Assembly (NCBI GenBank): GCA_009777175.1
Contig: WRMI01000028.1
Coordinates: 1-37,542 of the forward strand
Direction of reading: 5' to 3'
DNA: 37,542 nt
Origin: Marinilabiliaceae bacterium
GTDB lineage: Bacteria > Bacteroidota > Bacteroidia > Bacteroidales > Marinilabiliaceae
Below are positions 8,924 to 17,001 of the stretch, one piece after another. Both the position numbers and the translations under genes were made by a program. The notes below the pieces were generated by a model. That model was given only the letters and a program-made list of their open reading frames with translations, ran no database searches and was not told where the DNA came from. Numbering within the stretch: the first letter of the stretch is position 1; each line of letters opens with the position of its first letter.

Positions 8924-10168
8924 ATGTCAGAAAAAGTAGAATATATAGACAAAATCCTTGAAATCAGTAGTTCTTATTTGAAAGAGACCTTTCCTTCTCA
9001 AGAACGATTTGATGAGTTTTTGCGTTCTGTTAGTGTCTTACGAGGACAAGAAGACATTCAACGCATAATATGCTTATTTACACAGATTTATATTGATTTT
9101 GTAAAGCAAGATTTTCAAAATCAATATACTAATACAAACAAACAACTTGTTGATTTTCTTGAAAATAAAGATGATGGCATAAAAATTATATGGGGCAATT
9201 GCCTTGACGCACTGCGCGGGATGAAGTCAGAATCAATGCATTTGATGGTTACATCGCCTCCCTATTACAATGCTCGAGAATATTCTCAATGGAAAAATCT
9301 GAACGATTATTTAAAAGATATGCGCTTGATAATCAGAGAATCATATCGTGTTTTAGACAACCATCGCGTATTTGTTTTCAATGTTGGCGACATTTTTGAT
9401 AACGATAACATTTCAACAACTTCAACATGGGGAAAAAGACGCATCCCACTCGGCGCATATTTCACACAAATATTTGAAGAAGAGGGTTTTACATTTGTAG
9501 ATAATTTTATTTGGGACAAAGGCGAAGTGCAAAGCGAGCGTCACAAAAATGGCAACAAACCTTTCCCGTTCTACCAATACCCTATGAATTGCTATGAACA
9601 TATTTTGATTTTTCACAAGCATAGAAAAGATGCGACACGTTATCCCTGCCCCGTTTGCGGATGTTTGAAAGTGAACGGCAATGCTTATTCAGAAATAGGT
9701 TTGAAAAGTTGGGAGTGTAAAAATTTAGAGTGTTTTGAACGTAGTAAAGCAAATCGCGGTAAACGCTTTACTCTCAAAACGATAATGACACAGGGCAGAC
9801 AAGAGAATAAATTTGCCATTGAAAAAGATTTTATTCAAAAATGGCGTAGAGACATCATTAAAATAAATCCGGTAATCAAGATTAATTCAAAGGGCGAGAA
9901 TACATTAGGTCATACCGCGCCATTTCCCATTGATATTCCCGAATTTGCGATAAAAATGTTTTCATATCCCGGCGATGTTGTTTTAGACCCATTCGGAGGT
10001 AGTTTTACATCTGTAATTGCAGCTAAACAATTAGGTAGAATTGGGGTTGGTATTGAACTTAATAAAGATATGTTTGGCAAGAGCAGTATGCAAAATCTGA
10101 AGAAGGCTTTACAACCCCAGATTTTTAATGCAAGCAAAATGACAATTTCCGAAATTAATTTATTATGA
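8924..10168 (+). CDS. DNA methyltransferase, beta class (probably N4-cytosine), with an inserted zinc-ribbon
   Basis: A 414-residue enzyme that would methylate its site with S-adenosylmethionine, protecting the host from the nuclease encoded next. The catalytic motif TSPPYY is at residues 110-115, ahead of HTAPFP (330-335) and the SAM-binding motif LDPFGGSFTS (354-363). TSPPY followed later by DPFxGS is the beta-class order, typical of m4C and some m6A enzymes. Between them lies CPVCG ... CKNLEC (residues 242-270), a four-cysteine zinc-ribbon-like insert. The start at 8924 (MSEKVEY) is chosen because the upstream ATG overlaps the promoter. The stop overlaps the next start by 4 bases (ATGA), so the two are translationally coupled. 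N4-C versus N6-A cannot be settled by eye. Confidence 0.88.
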   Translation: MSEKVEYIDKILEISSSYLKETFPSQERFDEFLRSVSVLRGQEDIQRIICLFTQIYIDFVKQDFQNQYTNTNKQLVDFLENKDDGIKIIWGNCLDALRGMKSESMHLMVTSPPYYNAREYSQWKNLNDYLKDMRLIIRESYRVLDNHRVFVFNVGDIFDNDNISTTSTWGKRRIPLGAYFTQIFEEEGFTFVDNFIWDKGEVQSERHKNGNKPFPFYQYPMNCYEHILIFHKHRKDATRYPCPVCGCLKVNGNAYSEIGLKSWECKNLECFERSKANRGKRFTLKTIMTQGRQENKFAIEKDFIQKWRRDIIKINPVIKINSKGENTLGHTAPFPIDIPEFAIKMFSYPGDVVLDPFGGSFTSVIAAKQLGRIGVGIELNKDMFGKSSMQNLKKALQPQIFNASKMTISEINLL

Positions 10169-10803
10169 ACGAATTAGAAACAAAGAAAAAACAAGTAATA
10201 GGACTTTATGGCGAAATGAGGTTATCAATGGAGTTACATGAACTTGGATGGCAGGTACATCGTGCCTATATTGATGAAGGTATAGATTTTACGATTACAA
10301 AATATTACTGCTTCAAGTCTGAAAAATATAGTAATCAATGGATTCGCTTTACAAAACACAATAACAAAAAAGTAAAATGTGTTACAAATTTGTGCGAACA
10401 CTGTCAAGAGACTGAATTACAGATTATTTCACGTTATTTGCAAGTAAAAACCTCCGAAGGAATCTCTACAGATAAAGAGGAGGTTAGAAAATTTAGTTTT
10501 CACCCTAAAATCAGATATGATATGGGTAAAGAAGTTTTTTACGTTTGGATTGCTGTTTTTGATGTAAAAAATGAGAAAAAATGTCATTTTTATATTCTAA
10601 ACACAAAAGACGTAGAAAAATTTGACAATATAAACTTACCAACATACCAAGTAACTGATAATCAAAAAACAGAACTGCCAATCAGAAACGATGGAACAGT
10701 TCTCAAAAAAGGAATGGTATCTACCGGTTATGACTATTCAGTCTTTAACACTCGATTCTACAATGATTTCGGTGCATTAGAGATTGAAATAAATAAATAT
10801 TAG
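10165..10803 (+). CDS. PD-(D/E)XK-type restriction endonuclease candidate
   Basis: A 212-residue protein whose ATG overlaps the methyltransferase stop. It carries the nuclease core: Glu17 in GEMRLSMEL, Asp41 in EGIDFTI, and Gln93-Val-Lys95 in YLQVKTSEG. That is the E ... D ... QxK pattern of PD-(D/E)XK nucleases, which cut DNA with divalent metal. Between Asp41 and the QxK, Cys49, Cys72, Cys77 and Cys80 might form a zinc site or recognition insert. Coupling to a methyltransferase indicates a type II restriction-modification pair. Sequence specificity cannot be read, and I do not recognise a named enzyme. A non-restriction nuclease of the DUF4365-like kind is the main alternative. Confidence 0.7.
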   Translation: MNELETKKKQVIGLYGEMRLSMELHELGWQVHRAYIDEGIDFTITKYYCFKSEKYSNQWIRFTKHNNKKVKCVTNLCEHCQETELQIISRYLQVKTSEGISTDKEEVRKFSFHPKIRYDMGKEVFYVWIAVFDVKNEKKCHFYILNTKDVEKFDNINLPTYQVTDNQKTELPIRNDGTVLKKGMVSTGYDYSVFNTRFYNDFGALEIEINKY

Positions 10804-10852
10804 TTCAAAAAAACTTGTCTACAACTAAAAGTTTTGTGTGTTAGAAAGTAGT

Positions 10853-10872
10853 CCGCATAAATTATTATGCGG
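10853..10872 (+). terminator. inverted repeat after the RM operon
   Basis: CCGCATAA at 10853-10860 pairs perfectly with TTATGCGG at 10865-10872 around a 4-base loop. It lies 50 bases after the endonuclease stop. There is no strong T-run after it, so it is only a possible terminator; an operator for the next gene is the alternative. Confidence 0.4.
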
Positions 10873-10927
10873 TTCTAAATAATTGTGGAATAACTAATTA
10901 CTAAAGAATTATTAAAAAAATTTTTAT

Positions 10928-11275
10928 ATGAAAAGTAAATTGAATTTATTAATCGTGGTTTCGTTATTTATTGTAACGACCATGTCGGCTCAAAATGTCG
11001 AAAAACAGGCAAAACAGCCCAAACAGGCTAAAACAGAAATTGTAGTTTTTTCTGTAAGTTTAGATTGTCAAAACTGTGTAAACAAAGTTACAAAAGAGAT
11101 TTCTTTCGAAAAGGGAGTCAAAGATTTGTACGTAAGCCTCGAAGACGGAATAGTTGCGGTGAAATTTCAACCAACTAAAACCGACAAGGAAAAATTGAAA
11201 GAAGCACTAATAAAATTGGAGTACGAAGTATCGGAACTTCAATCGAGAGAAAAGCTTCCTGACAAGTGGAAATAA
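10928..11275 (+). CDS. exported heavy-metal-associated (HMA) domain protein
   Basis: A 115-residue protein with a signal peptide (cleavage near SAQ, residues 20-22), a short Lys/Gln linker and one HMA domain (about 36-103). The metal site is Cys47-Gln-Asn-Cys50 in SLDCQNCV. Single-domain periplasmic HMA proteins bind Cu(I) or similar ions and hand them to partners. In Bacteroidota such genes usually follow the Cys-rich-plug TonB receptor; here the receptor is 2.2 kb upstream with the restriction-modification cassette in between. The domain assignment is strong; copper specificity is inferred. Confidence 0.88.
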   Translation: MKSKLNLLIVVSLFIVTTMSAQNVEKQAKQPKQAKTEIVVFSVSLDCQNCVNKVTKEISFEKGVKDLYVSLEDGIVAVKFQPTKTDKEKLKEALIKLEYEVSELQSREKLPDKWK

Positions 11276-11345
11276 ATGATTTGGGGGATACACGGATTTG
11301 ACGGATTTTCGCGGATATATTATTTAAGGAAGACTATGACTAAAT
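11276..11345. other. spacer with a GGATTT-type repeat relic
   Basis: This is the first part of a 490-base gap. It contains ACACGGATTTGACGGATTTT-like sequence related to the dispersed 'acacgaattttcactaatttt' family seen at 22500, 25890 and 27070. No gene is visible here. Confidence 0.4.
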
Positions 11346-11534
11346 TCAGAGTTCCTGACCTCTGGAGAAATCAAAACGTTCCCTTTTATTGAATTCGCCT
11401 GATTTGATTAATCGCTCTAATGCTTTATTAACAGTTTTTGCGTTTCCAAAATTCACAAAACTATCAGCAAAAAATAGCGTACCCTTCTTGCTTTTTAATT
11501 TTTGTAAGTATTTGTATTTCTGTGTTTTACATAT
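11346..11534 (-). pseudogene. remnant of an AbiEi-type / DUF6088 antitoxin
   Basis: The minus strand reads, without a start codon, KGTLFFADSFVNFGNAKTV, then NKALERLIKSGEF, and ends FSRGQEL before TGA. This is the N-terminal winged-helix region of the DUF6088/AbiEi-like antitoxin family, in which 'GTLFFADDFxxFGNxxTVxxALxRL' is typical. The N-terminal Met is missing (a TAG precedes residue ICK), and the protein stops right after the helix-turn-helix where about 130 more residues would be expected. No AbiEii-like toxin is next to it. It is a decayed gene, and the rest of the gap up to 11769 holds only a promoter. Confidence 0.6.
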
Positions 11535-11659
11535 CTATTTTTATGTTTTTTGTTGCAATAATTGTAAAGATTTGTGACTGTAAATATACCGCTTTTTCTA
11601 AAAACGCAAGCAATGGAATTAATTGTGCTGTTATTCTATTTAACCTAATATTTTTAAAT

Positions 11660-11667
11660 TATCTTTG
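11660..11667 (+). promoter_or_regulatory. promoter box of the second TonB receptor
   Basis: TATCTTTG matches TAnnTTTG, 101 bases before the ATG at 11769. I see no good TTG at the usual distance, so support is moderate. Confidence 0.45.
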
Positions 11668-11768
11668 CAGAATATTTTTTTATGAGAGATTATTTCTTAT
11701 TTCTTTGTAACTTTTTAATATCAAAAACGTCATATAAAAATTAAATTTACTAATAAAAATATATTAAG

Positions 11769-14117
11769 ATGAAATTTTTACAATCATTATTATTACTATT
11801 TTTCCCGTTTTTTATATCGGCACAACAGTTGTACGAACAAACTGTACGAGGTACAATATTTGAAAAGAACACTTTACAACCTTTGCCTTCGGCTGCGGTA
11901 ATTGTTCACGCCAATGAAAAACAATTTGCTACAACCTCCAATGAAAATGGTGAATTTCTAATTTCAGGTATTCCTGTTGGTCGTTGTAATATATCGGTTT
12001 CGATGCTTGGGTTTACTACTTTCGTATCGAATGGAATATTAGTCTATTCGGGTAAAGAAACAGTTTTGGAAATAGCAATGGAAGAGACTATTTTTGCGCT
12101 TGAGGAAATAACCGTACAGGCGCGGGTTGACAAAGAATTACCTTTGAATAAAACAGCGGTAGTTAGCGCGCGAATGTTAAGTAGCGAAGAAGCGAATCGT
12201 TATGCGGGGTCGCTAACAGGCGATCCGGCGCGTATGGTATCTGGTTTTGCGGGTGTTGTTGCCGCAAATGATACTCGAAATGATATTGTTATTCGTGGTA
12301 ATTCACCTTCGGGTCTACTTTGGCGTTTGGATGGATTTGATATTCCAAATCCAAACCATTTTGGTGCATTGGGAGGCACGGGCGGTCCAATTGGGATGCT
12401 CAACAACAACCAATTAGCAAATTCAGATTTTTATACCGGCGCATTTCCCGCAGAATTTGGAAATGCTACATCTGGCGTTTTCGACTTACGTCTTCGAAAC
12501 GGTAATAACCAAAAGCACGAATTTTTGGCATCCGCAGGAATGAACGGTTTTGAATTAGGCGCCGAAGGTCCCATCTCTAAAAAAAGTGGTGCATCCTATA
12601 TAATTAACGGACGATATTCATTCCTCTCGATTTTAGAAGCAATGGGTTTTGACTTTACCGGCGGCGGTGGAGGAATACCCGAATATTATGATTTATCCGC
12701 TAAAATTAATCTCCCTTTTAAGAGTTCAAATTTGTCGTGGATAACTCTTTTGGGAGCAAGTAATATTACTGCAAAATCAGATTTTGAAGACCCAACAATT
12801 GAATGGTTTGAAGGCGAAAGAGGTGGAGAAATGAAAATGAATAATAATCAGATATTTACAGGTATAAATTATACTTTTCGTTTTACTACGGCAACACGAT
12901 TAGAAAATCGGTTTTCATACCAACGTTTTGGACAAACAATCGATCAAATTGAGTTTGAATATCCATCTGGAAAAATACTTCCCGAATATGGTGGTAAACT
13001 CAAGAATATTGAAGAAAGATTTGCATGGCAATCTTCTCTTAATCATAGAATAAATCCCAAAAACCTTATAAAAAGTGGTATCGGTGCAGATTTTTATTTA
13101 TACGAAATGAAGACAACATGGGATAAAATCATTTTGAACAATTATAGTGGAAATTCTACTTTGTTGAAAGCATTTGCACAATGGCAGCACAGGTTTAATA
13201 ATTCGTTTTCTGTTATTCCGGGTATTTATGGACAATTTTACACATTTAATAACGACTATTCCATCGAACCGAGAATCGGTTTCAAATGGGAAGTATCACC
13301 GACAACTTCCTTCAGTTTGGGTAGCGGACTACACTCGCAACTGCAACCCAGACAAGTCTATTTGTACGAAGAAAATGGAAACCTCATAAACAAAGATTTA
13401 AAAATGAGCAAAAGTTGGCAAACAGTTGTCGGATACAACCAAAAAGTAGGGGCCGGAATGCATCTTAAAACAGAACTTTATTATCAATCGCTTTTCAATA
13501 TACCTGTTATACCCGAAATACCCGCTGAATCTATTCTTAACTTGGGAGACGACTTTTATAACCAATGGAACTATATTTTTGTCAATGAAGGAACAGGGTA
13601 CAATTATGGTTTGGAAATAACTTTTGAAAAATTTTTCGACAAAAATTATTATTATTTGCTAACCGCTTCACTTTTCGATTCTAAATATGAAGGTTACGAT
13701 AAAATTGAACGAAATACTAAATTTGCAGGAAATTACGCCTTCAACGCACTCTTTGGATACGAATGGAAAATCCGAACTAAAAGTTTATTGTCTGTAAACA
13801 CTAAAGGAGCGTACGTCGGCGGAAAAAGATTTGTTCCAGTTGAAGTGAAGTCAATATATTCAACAAGTTCCGAAATGTATGAATTTGACTGGGATAAAGC
13901 ATATAAAGATAAACTACCCGATTATTTTCGGTTAGATTTAAACGTAAACTTAAAACAAAATTATAAACGTAGTTCCATTGAAATATTTTTTGAAGTAAAT
14001 AATTTAACCAATCATAAAAATCTTTGGTATAAATATTATGATGAAAATCGTCAAAAAGAGGAATATATCTACCAATACGGGTTGATGCCCATTGGGGGTT
14101 GTAGATTCTATTTTTGA
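11769..14117 (+). CDS. TonB-dependent receptor with carboxypeptidase-regulatory-like domain
   Basis: A 782-residue outer-membrane protein. A signal peptide (cleavage near SAQQ) is followed by a beta-sandwich domain (about 22-120; NENGEFLISGIPVGRCNISV). The plug is recognisable from DIVIRGNSPSGLLWRLDGFD and FGALGGTGGPIGMLN, and ends DFYTGAFPAEFGNATSGVFD. The remainder is a barrel with an aromatic last strand (GLMPIGGCRFYF). The plug type, with an 'RGNSPxGxLWRLDG' sequence, is the common outer-membrane-receptor family not paired with SusD; no SusD is adjacent. Substrate unknown; siderophore, metal or peptide are all possible. It is preceded by a promoter-bearing gap and followed at 18 bases by a cassette-like segment. 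Confidence 0.88.
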   Translation: MKFLQSLLLLFFPFFISAQQLYEQTVRGTIFEKNTLQPLPSAAVIVHANEKQFATTSNENGEFLISGIPVGRCNISVSMLGFTTFVSNGILVYSGKETVLEIAMEETIFALEEITVQARVDKELPLNKTAVVSARMLSSEEANRYAGSLTGDPARMVSGFAGVVAANDTRNDIVIRGNSPSGLLWRLDGFDIPNPNHFGALGGTGGPIGMLNNNQLANSDFYTGAFPAEFGNATSGVFDLRLRNGNNQKHEFLASAGMNGFELGAEGPISKKSGASYIINGRYSFLSILEAMGFDFTGGGGGIPEYYDLSAKINLPFKSSNLSWITLLGASNITAKSDFEDPTIEWFEGERGGEMKMNNNQIFTGINYTFRFTTATRLENRFSYQRFGQTIDQIEFEYPSGKILPEYGGKLKNIEERFAWQSSLNHRINPKNLIKSGIGADFYLYEMKTTWDKIILNNYSGNSTLLKAFAQWQHRFNNSFSVIPGIYGQFYTFNNDYSIEPRIGFKWEVSPTTSFSLGSGLHSQLQPRQVYLYEENGNLINKDLKMSKSWQTVVGYNQKVGAGMHLKTELYYQSLFNIPVIPEIPAESILNLGDDFYNQWNYIFVNEGTGYNYGLEITFEKFFDKNYYYLLTASLFDSKYEGYDKIERNTKFAGNYAFNALFGYEWKIRTKSLLSVNTKGAYVGGKRFVPVEVKSIYSTSSEMYEFDWDKAYKDKLPDYFRLDLNVNLKQNYKRSSIEIFFEVNNLTNHKNLWYKYYDENRQKEEYIYQYGLMPIGGCRFYF

Positions 14118-14138
14118 AAAAAAGGGTGTATTTATTTG

Positions 14139-14250
14139 TTAACTGCAAGCGGAGGACAGCGTGCAGGGTTATTAAGTGGACTTTTGACTTTGTACAACTT
14201 GACAACTCGGCAAGAAATTCGGCGGAATTTGACTTTGTGTATTTTGACAA
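14139..14250 (+). repeat. cassette-like boundary and two tandem TTTGACTTTGT repeats
   Basis: A GC-richer piece beginning GTTAACTGCAAGCGG at 14139 resembles sequence at 14975-15000, beyond the next gene. It is followed by two imperfect 24-base direct repeats (14182-14205 and 14227-14250) that start TTTGACTTTGT and end TTGACAA. They could be an operator pair or promoter duplicates for the gene starting at 14295. Confidence 0.35.
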
Positions 14251-14294
14251 TTTGTAAAAAAATAGTGAATATGAACTTAAAAAAATATATCGAA

Positions 14295-14858
14295 ATGAAA
14301 AATTTAATTTTGACACTAATTGTTAGTTTTTTAGCAATTAACGTAAATGCACAATCTTCTTTTAAAGTTACTTATGAATACAATAAGTTTATACATTTGA
14401 AGGAAACCGTATTTTCTGTGGCAACTGTTGAAAATCACACAAAACTTGGGGGCGTGATAAAAAGTAGTTTGCTGTTCATTAATACGTTGACAGGAGATGC
14501 CAAAGAAATTGAATTTGCAGATGGGGCACGGCTAGGCATTATTCAACAAGTGAAACTTGACAATTTAGACATTAATCTTGTTTTGGTTGTTGCGAACACA
14601 GTATCTTTGGACAATAAAAAGGATATTGATTGGCGCGACCCGAGACAAATTTTTCTATTTTCCCCGAATGGAGACAATATGAAACAGTTAACGGAAGACA
14701 ATTACTATGTGACGTCGTGGACTATAAATGAATTTACAGGAACTTTGATTGTATCGGGCTACTTTGACAAGAATAGAAATAGGAAGAGAGATAAAGACGA
14801 ACACAACGAGATATTGCTGTTCGACATAAAAACGGGAACACTGAAAAAGAGTATATAA
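14295..14858 (+). CDS. exported beta-propeller-like protein, short
   Basis: A 187-residue protein. I chose 14295 (MKNLILTLIVSFLAINVNAQ, a clean signal peptide) over the upstream in-frame ATGs at 14271 and 14136; the latter runs through repeats with no protein character. The mature part is beta-rich. It contains FLFSPNGDNMKQLTEDN, which resembles a TolB/WD-type propeller blade, and YFDKNRNRKRDKDEHNE, an EF-hand-like acidic loop. At under 190 residues it is too short for a whole propeller, so it is either a small family of its own or a fragment. Function unknown. It sits alone between GC-richer direct repeats. Confidence 0.65.
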   Translation: MKNLILTLIVSFLAINVNAQSSFKVTYEYNKFIHLKETVFSVATVENHTKLGGVIKSSLLFINTLTGDAKEIEFADGARLGIIQQVKLDNLDINLVLVVANTVSLDNKKDIDWRDPRQIFLFSPNGDNMKQLTEDNYYVTSWTINEFTGTLIVSGYFDKNRNRKRDKDEHNEILLFDIKTGTLKKSI

Positions 14859-15070
14859 ACGCCCGCAGTTGACGAGGCTGTTTGGCGCAACGGCGGCAGT
14901 AGCCCCGCAGAAACGGTAGTATAAATTTGAAAGTTTGTACCCCGCTCGAAAGTCAGTGATAGCCGCAACTGCAGGTGAAGCCGCTAGGACGTTGTGTACA
15001 ATGTGCAAGAGCGCGGTGCAGAACGATAAGCATCCCCAAATGAAGAAATTGGGAATAGGGCTAAAATTTT
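14859..15070. other. GC-richer structured spacer, possible integron-cassette-like site or RNA
   Basis: The 384-base gap starts with a segment visibly richer in G+C than anything nearby. It has internal dyads: GCAGTTG near 14868 pairs with CAACTGC near 14974, and AACGCCC near 14860 pairs loosely with GGACGTT near 14990. A shorter relative (AGCGGTAGTGTAGCTCCGC) occurs at 4451-4469 after another gene. The minus-strand frame across it looks like a spurious ORF. I favour a dispersed structured repeat; an attC-like recombination site or a small RNA are alternatives. Confidence 0.3.
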
Positions 15071-15208
15071 GCATCTCATATTGACAAAGAAAATAATAAA
15101 AGCATAATAGCGGCGTTTAAGTCAAGAAACGGATATTAGAAAAATAAATCATAGTCAAAAAAAAAACTATCTTTCCTCTGAAAAAAAATATTTTTTCATT
15201 GTACTCGC

Positions 15209-15238
15209 TTGGAATTTAAAAAATTTCATATACTTTTG
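15209..15238 (+). promoter_or_regulatory. consensus promoter directly before the truncated ATPase
   Basis: TTG at 15209-15211, exactly 19 bases, TACTTTTG at 15231-15238. The ATG at 15243 is only 4 bases downstream, so the transcript would be nearly or fully leaderless. Confidence 0.7.
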
Positions 15239-15242
15239 CAAA

Positions 15243-15575
15243 ATGAAAAATAAATTGATAGAAAGGAAAGAATATCTTGATAAACTATTGTCATACAGAG
15301 ACAAAGATATTATCAAAGTGGTAACAGGCTTGCGGCGGTCGGGTAAATCCACACTGTTGGAATTGTTTAGAAGCGTTAAAAACGGTAATGGTGAAATTGA
15401 ATACTACCAAGTTTCGTGGGAAATTTCTAGCACAGAAACAAAAGAACGTGAATTTATGCCTTTGGAAACTGTTAACGACAATTACCCCAAATTTTTGCTA
15501 TCGACAGAATCGTTTCCGCAAAGTAGAGCAGGAATTATTCATAAAAATGTATTTGAATGGTTGTTAGACAAATGA
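15243..15575 (+). pseudogene. AAA ATPase (AAA_14/DUF4143 family) with a large internal deletion
   Basis: A 110-residue product. Residues 1-42 are the normal N-terminus of the family (IERKEYLDKLLSYRDKDIIK then VVTGLRRSGKSTLLELF, a complete Walker A). From about residue 50 the sequence is the family's C-terminus (EIEYYQVSWEIS ... ETVNDNYPKFLLS ... FEWLLDK). Intact members have about 400 residues, so roughly 280 central residues, including Walker B and most of the DUF4143 domain, are missing. The join is near 15375-15400 and keeps the frame. It therefore cannot be a working ATPase, although its promoter and start are intact. Its stop overlaps the next start (ATGA, 15572-15575), so it may persist as a leader that drives translation of the next gene. 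Confidence 0.75.
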
Positions 15576-16804
15576 AAAAAAGTATCATTATATCATTATG
15601 TTTGATTGTATTTTTAATAAAATTATACCCTCAAACTCAATTAAAGGCGGTTGAAATATGGGATAAATTGGTTATCGCAGAAGATCATGAAAAGAATTTT
15701 TTATTTCCTACATTTTTAGAAATATCTTCAAAATTCGCGTTTTGCGATTGTGAAACAATATTTTCGGGGTGGATTTACAAAGATATACCTAACAATGACT
15801 TACTTTTTTTAACAGGAATATTACCTTTTTCCAACCAAAACTCCTTATTAATATGGATTTTATCATCCGCAAAAGAGAACAAAAGTTGGGTTTTTACAAA
15901 AGAATTAGATTTTACTGGGATTCCTGCCCATAATTTACATGTTGAAATTAATGAAAATCAGGCAGTTTCGATTTTATTAGATGATAAAAAATATTTGGAT
16001 GTTCCCGATATACAAATCAAATTGCTGTTTTCTAAATTAAAAGAGTGTAGGATAGATTCAGAAAAAGTTGAAATTAGCCGACAAATTTGGGAAAATTTAC
16101 AAAATTTATTAGAAAACAAGGAGTTGTTCGACAATAAATTTTCAGATTTTGACCCTTTGTCAACAATTATTTCTGACGACAAAAAAGTGAAATTCTGTAC
16201 TTGGAACATTGTATCTGAATTGGGAGAACACTCTTTTTTCGGAGGATTGGCAATAAATGCTGCATCAAAACCTGTTGTTTATAAGTTAAATGATGAACGT
16301 GGTGAGATTAAAAATTTAGAACAGCAGATTTTAACTCCTGAAAAATGGTACGGCTCTATCTATTATGAAATAATTGTAAATAAAGTTAAAAATGAAACCT
16401 TTTATACTTTGATTGGCTTTAACGGAAATGATGCCTTTACTCAAATCAAACTTATTGATGTTCTGACATTTACAGAAGGTGGTAACTATAATCCAAAATT
16501 TGGCGCACAAATTTTCAGTGATGAGTATAAAAACAATCGAAGAGTGATTTTCGAGTATAGCAAAAAATCAGCAATGATGCTTCGTTTCGATACAAAACTG
16601 AAAATGATTGTTATGGATAATCTTGCCCCTTCTGACCCTTTTTTCCAAAATGATTTTAGATACTACGGACCCGATTTTTCTCACAATGGAATGAAATTTG
16701 AAAAGGGAAAATGGGTCTATTTTTCAGATATAGATTTAAGAAACCCCTACATATTTAACCCAGAACGTAAAAAAAGTAATGGAAAGTTAGGGGTTAGTGA
16801 TTAG
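15572..16804 (+). CDS. exported protein of unknown function
   Basis: A 410-residue protein starting MKKSIIISLCLIVFLIKLYP, a signal peptide with cleavage near PQTQ. The start at 15572 overlaps the stop of the truncated ATPase gene and is preferred to the earlier in-frame ATG at 15557, which lacks a signal start. The mature region has no motif I recognise; the second half contains repeated aromatic/Asp patterns (FCTWNIVSELGEHSFFGG, IGFNGNDAFTQIKL) suggestive of beta-sheet. The C-terminus is unusual: the last residues (KLGVSD) and the TAG stop are encoded by GTTAGTG heptamer repeats, so the native 3' end has been replaced or extended. Confidence 0.7.
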   Translation: MKKSIIISLCLIVFLIKLYPQTQLKAVEIWDKLVIAEDHEKNFLFPTFLEISSKFAFCDCETIFSGWIYKDIPNNDLLFLTGILPFSNQNSLLIWILSSAKENKSWVFTKELDFTGIPAHNLHVEINENQAVSILLDDKKYLDVPDIQIKLLFSKLKECRIDSEKVEISRQIWENLQNLLENKELFDNKFSDFDPLSTIISDDKKVKFCTWNIVSELGEHSFFGGLAINAASKPVVYKLNDERGEIKNLEQQILTPEKWYGSIYYEIIVNKVKNETFYTLIGFNGNDAFTQIKLIDVLTFTEGGNYNPKFGAQIFSDEYKNNRRVIFEYSKKSAMMLRFDTKLKMIVMDNLAPSDPFFQNDFRYYGPDFSHNGMKFEKGKWVYFSDIDLRNPYIFNPERKKSNGKLGVSD

Positions 16805-17001
16805 TGGTTAGTGGTTAGTGGTTAGTGATTAGTGGTTAGTGGTTGCGTTCTTTGCGTTCTCAACTTTGCGACTTTGCGTTTAAATAAATATTATGAATAA
16901 TGATACTAAATACTGAAAACTGATAACTAAATACTGAAAACTGAAAACTGATAACTGAAAACTGATAACTGATAACTGATAACTGATAACTGAAAACTGA
17001 T
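16786..17001 (+). repeat. heptamer arrays (GTTAGTG; AACTGAA/AACTGAT) with a CTTTGCGTT block
   Basis: Starting inside the preceding coding sequence: GTTAGTG/ATTAGTG units to about 16845, then TTGCGTTCTTTGCGTTCTC-type sequence (16844-16882), then about 13 AACTGAA/AACTGAT units ending 1 base before the next ATG. The array fills the whole gap, so the next gene's ribosome-binding region lies within repeats. Confidence 0.9.

Noticed and set aside
11389..11710. Two overlapping plus-strand frames of 62 and 90 codons
   Set aside because: Phe/Cys/Ile-rich translations without initiation signals; the first part is antisense to the AbiEi-like remnant and the end contains the promoter of the TonB receptor.
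14136..14294. Earlier ATGs for the propeller-like protein
   Set aside because: The extra residues are repeat-derived and would bury the signal peptide that starts at 14295.
14688..15074. Minus-strand 128-codon frame with a hydrophobic start
   Set aside because: It overlaps the 3' end of the plus-strand exported gene and consists of the GC-richer structured spacer; no domain or signal is convincing.
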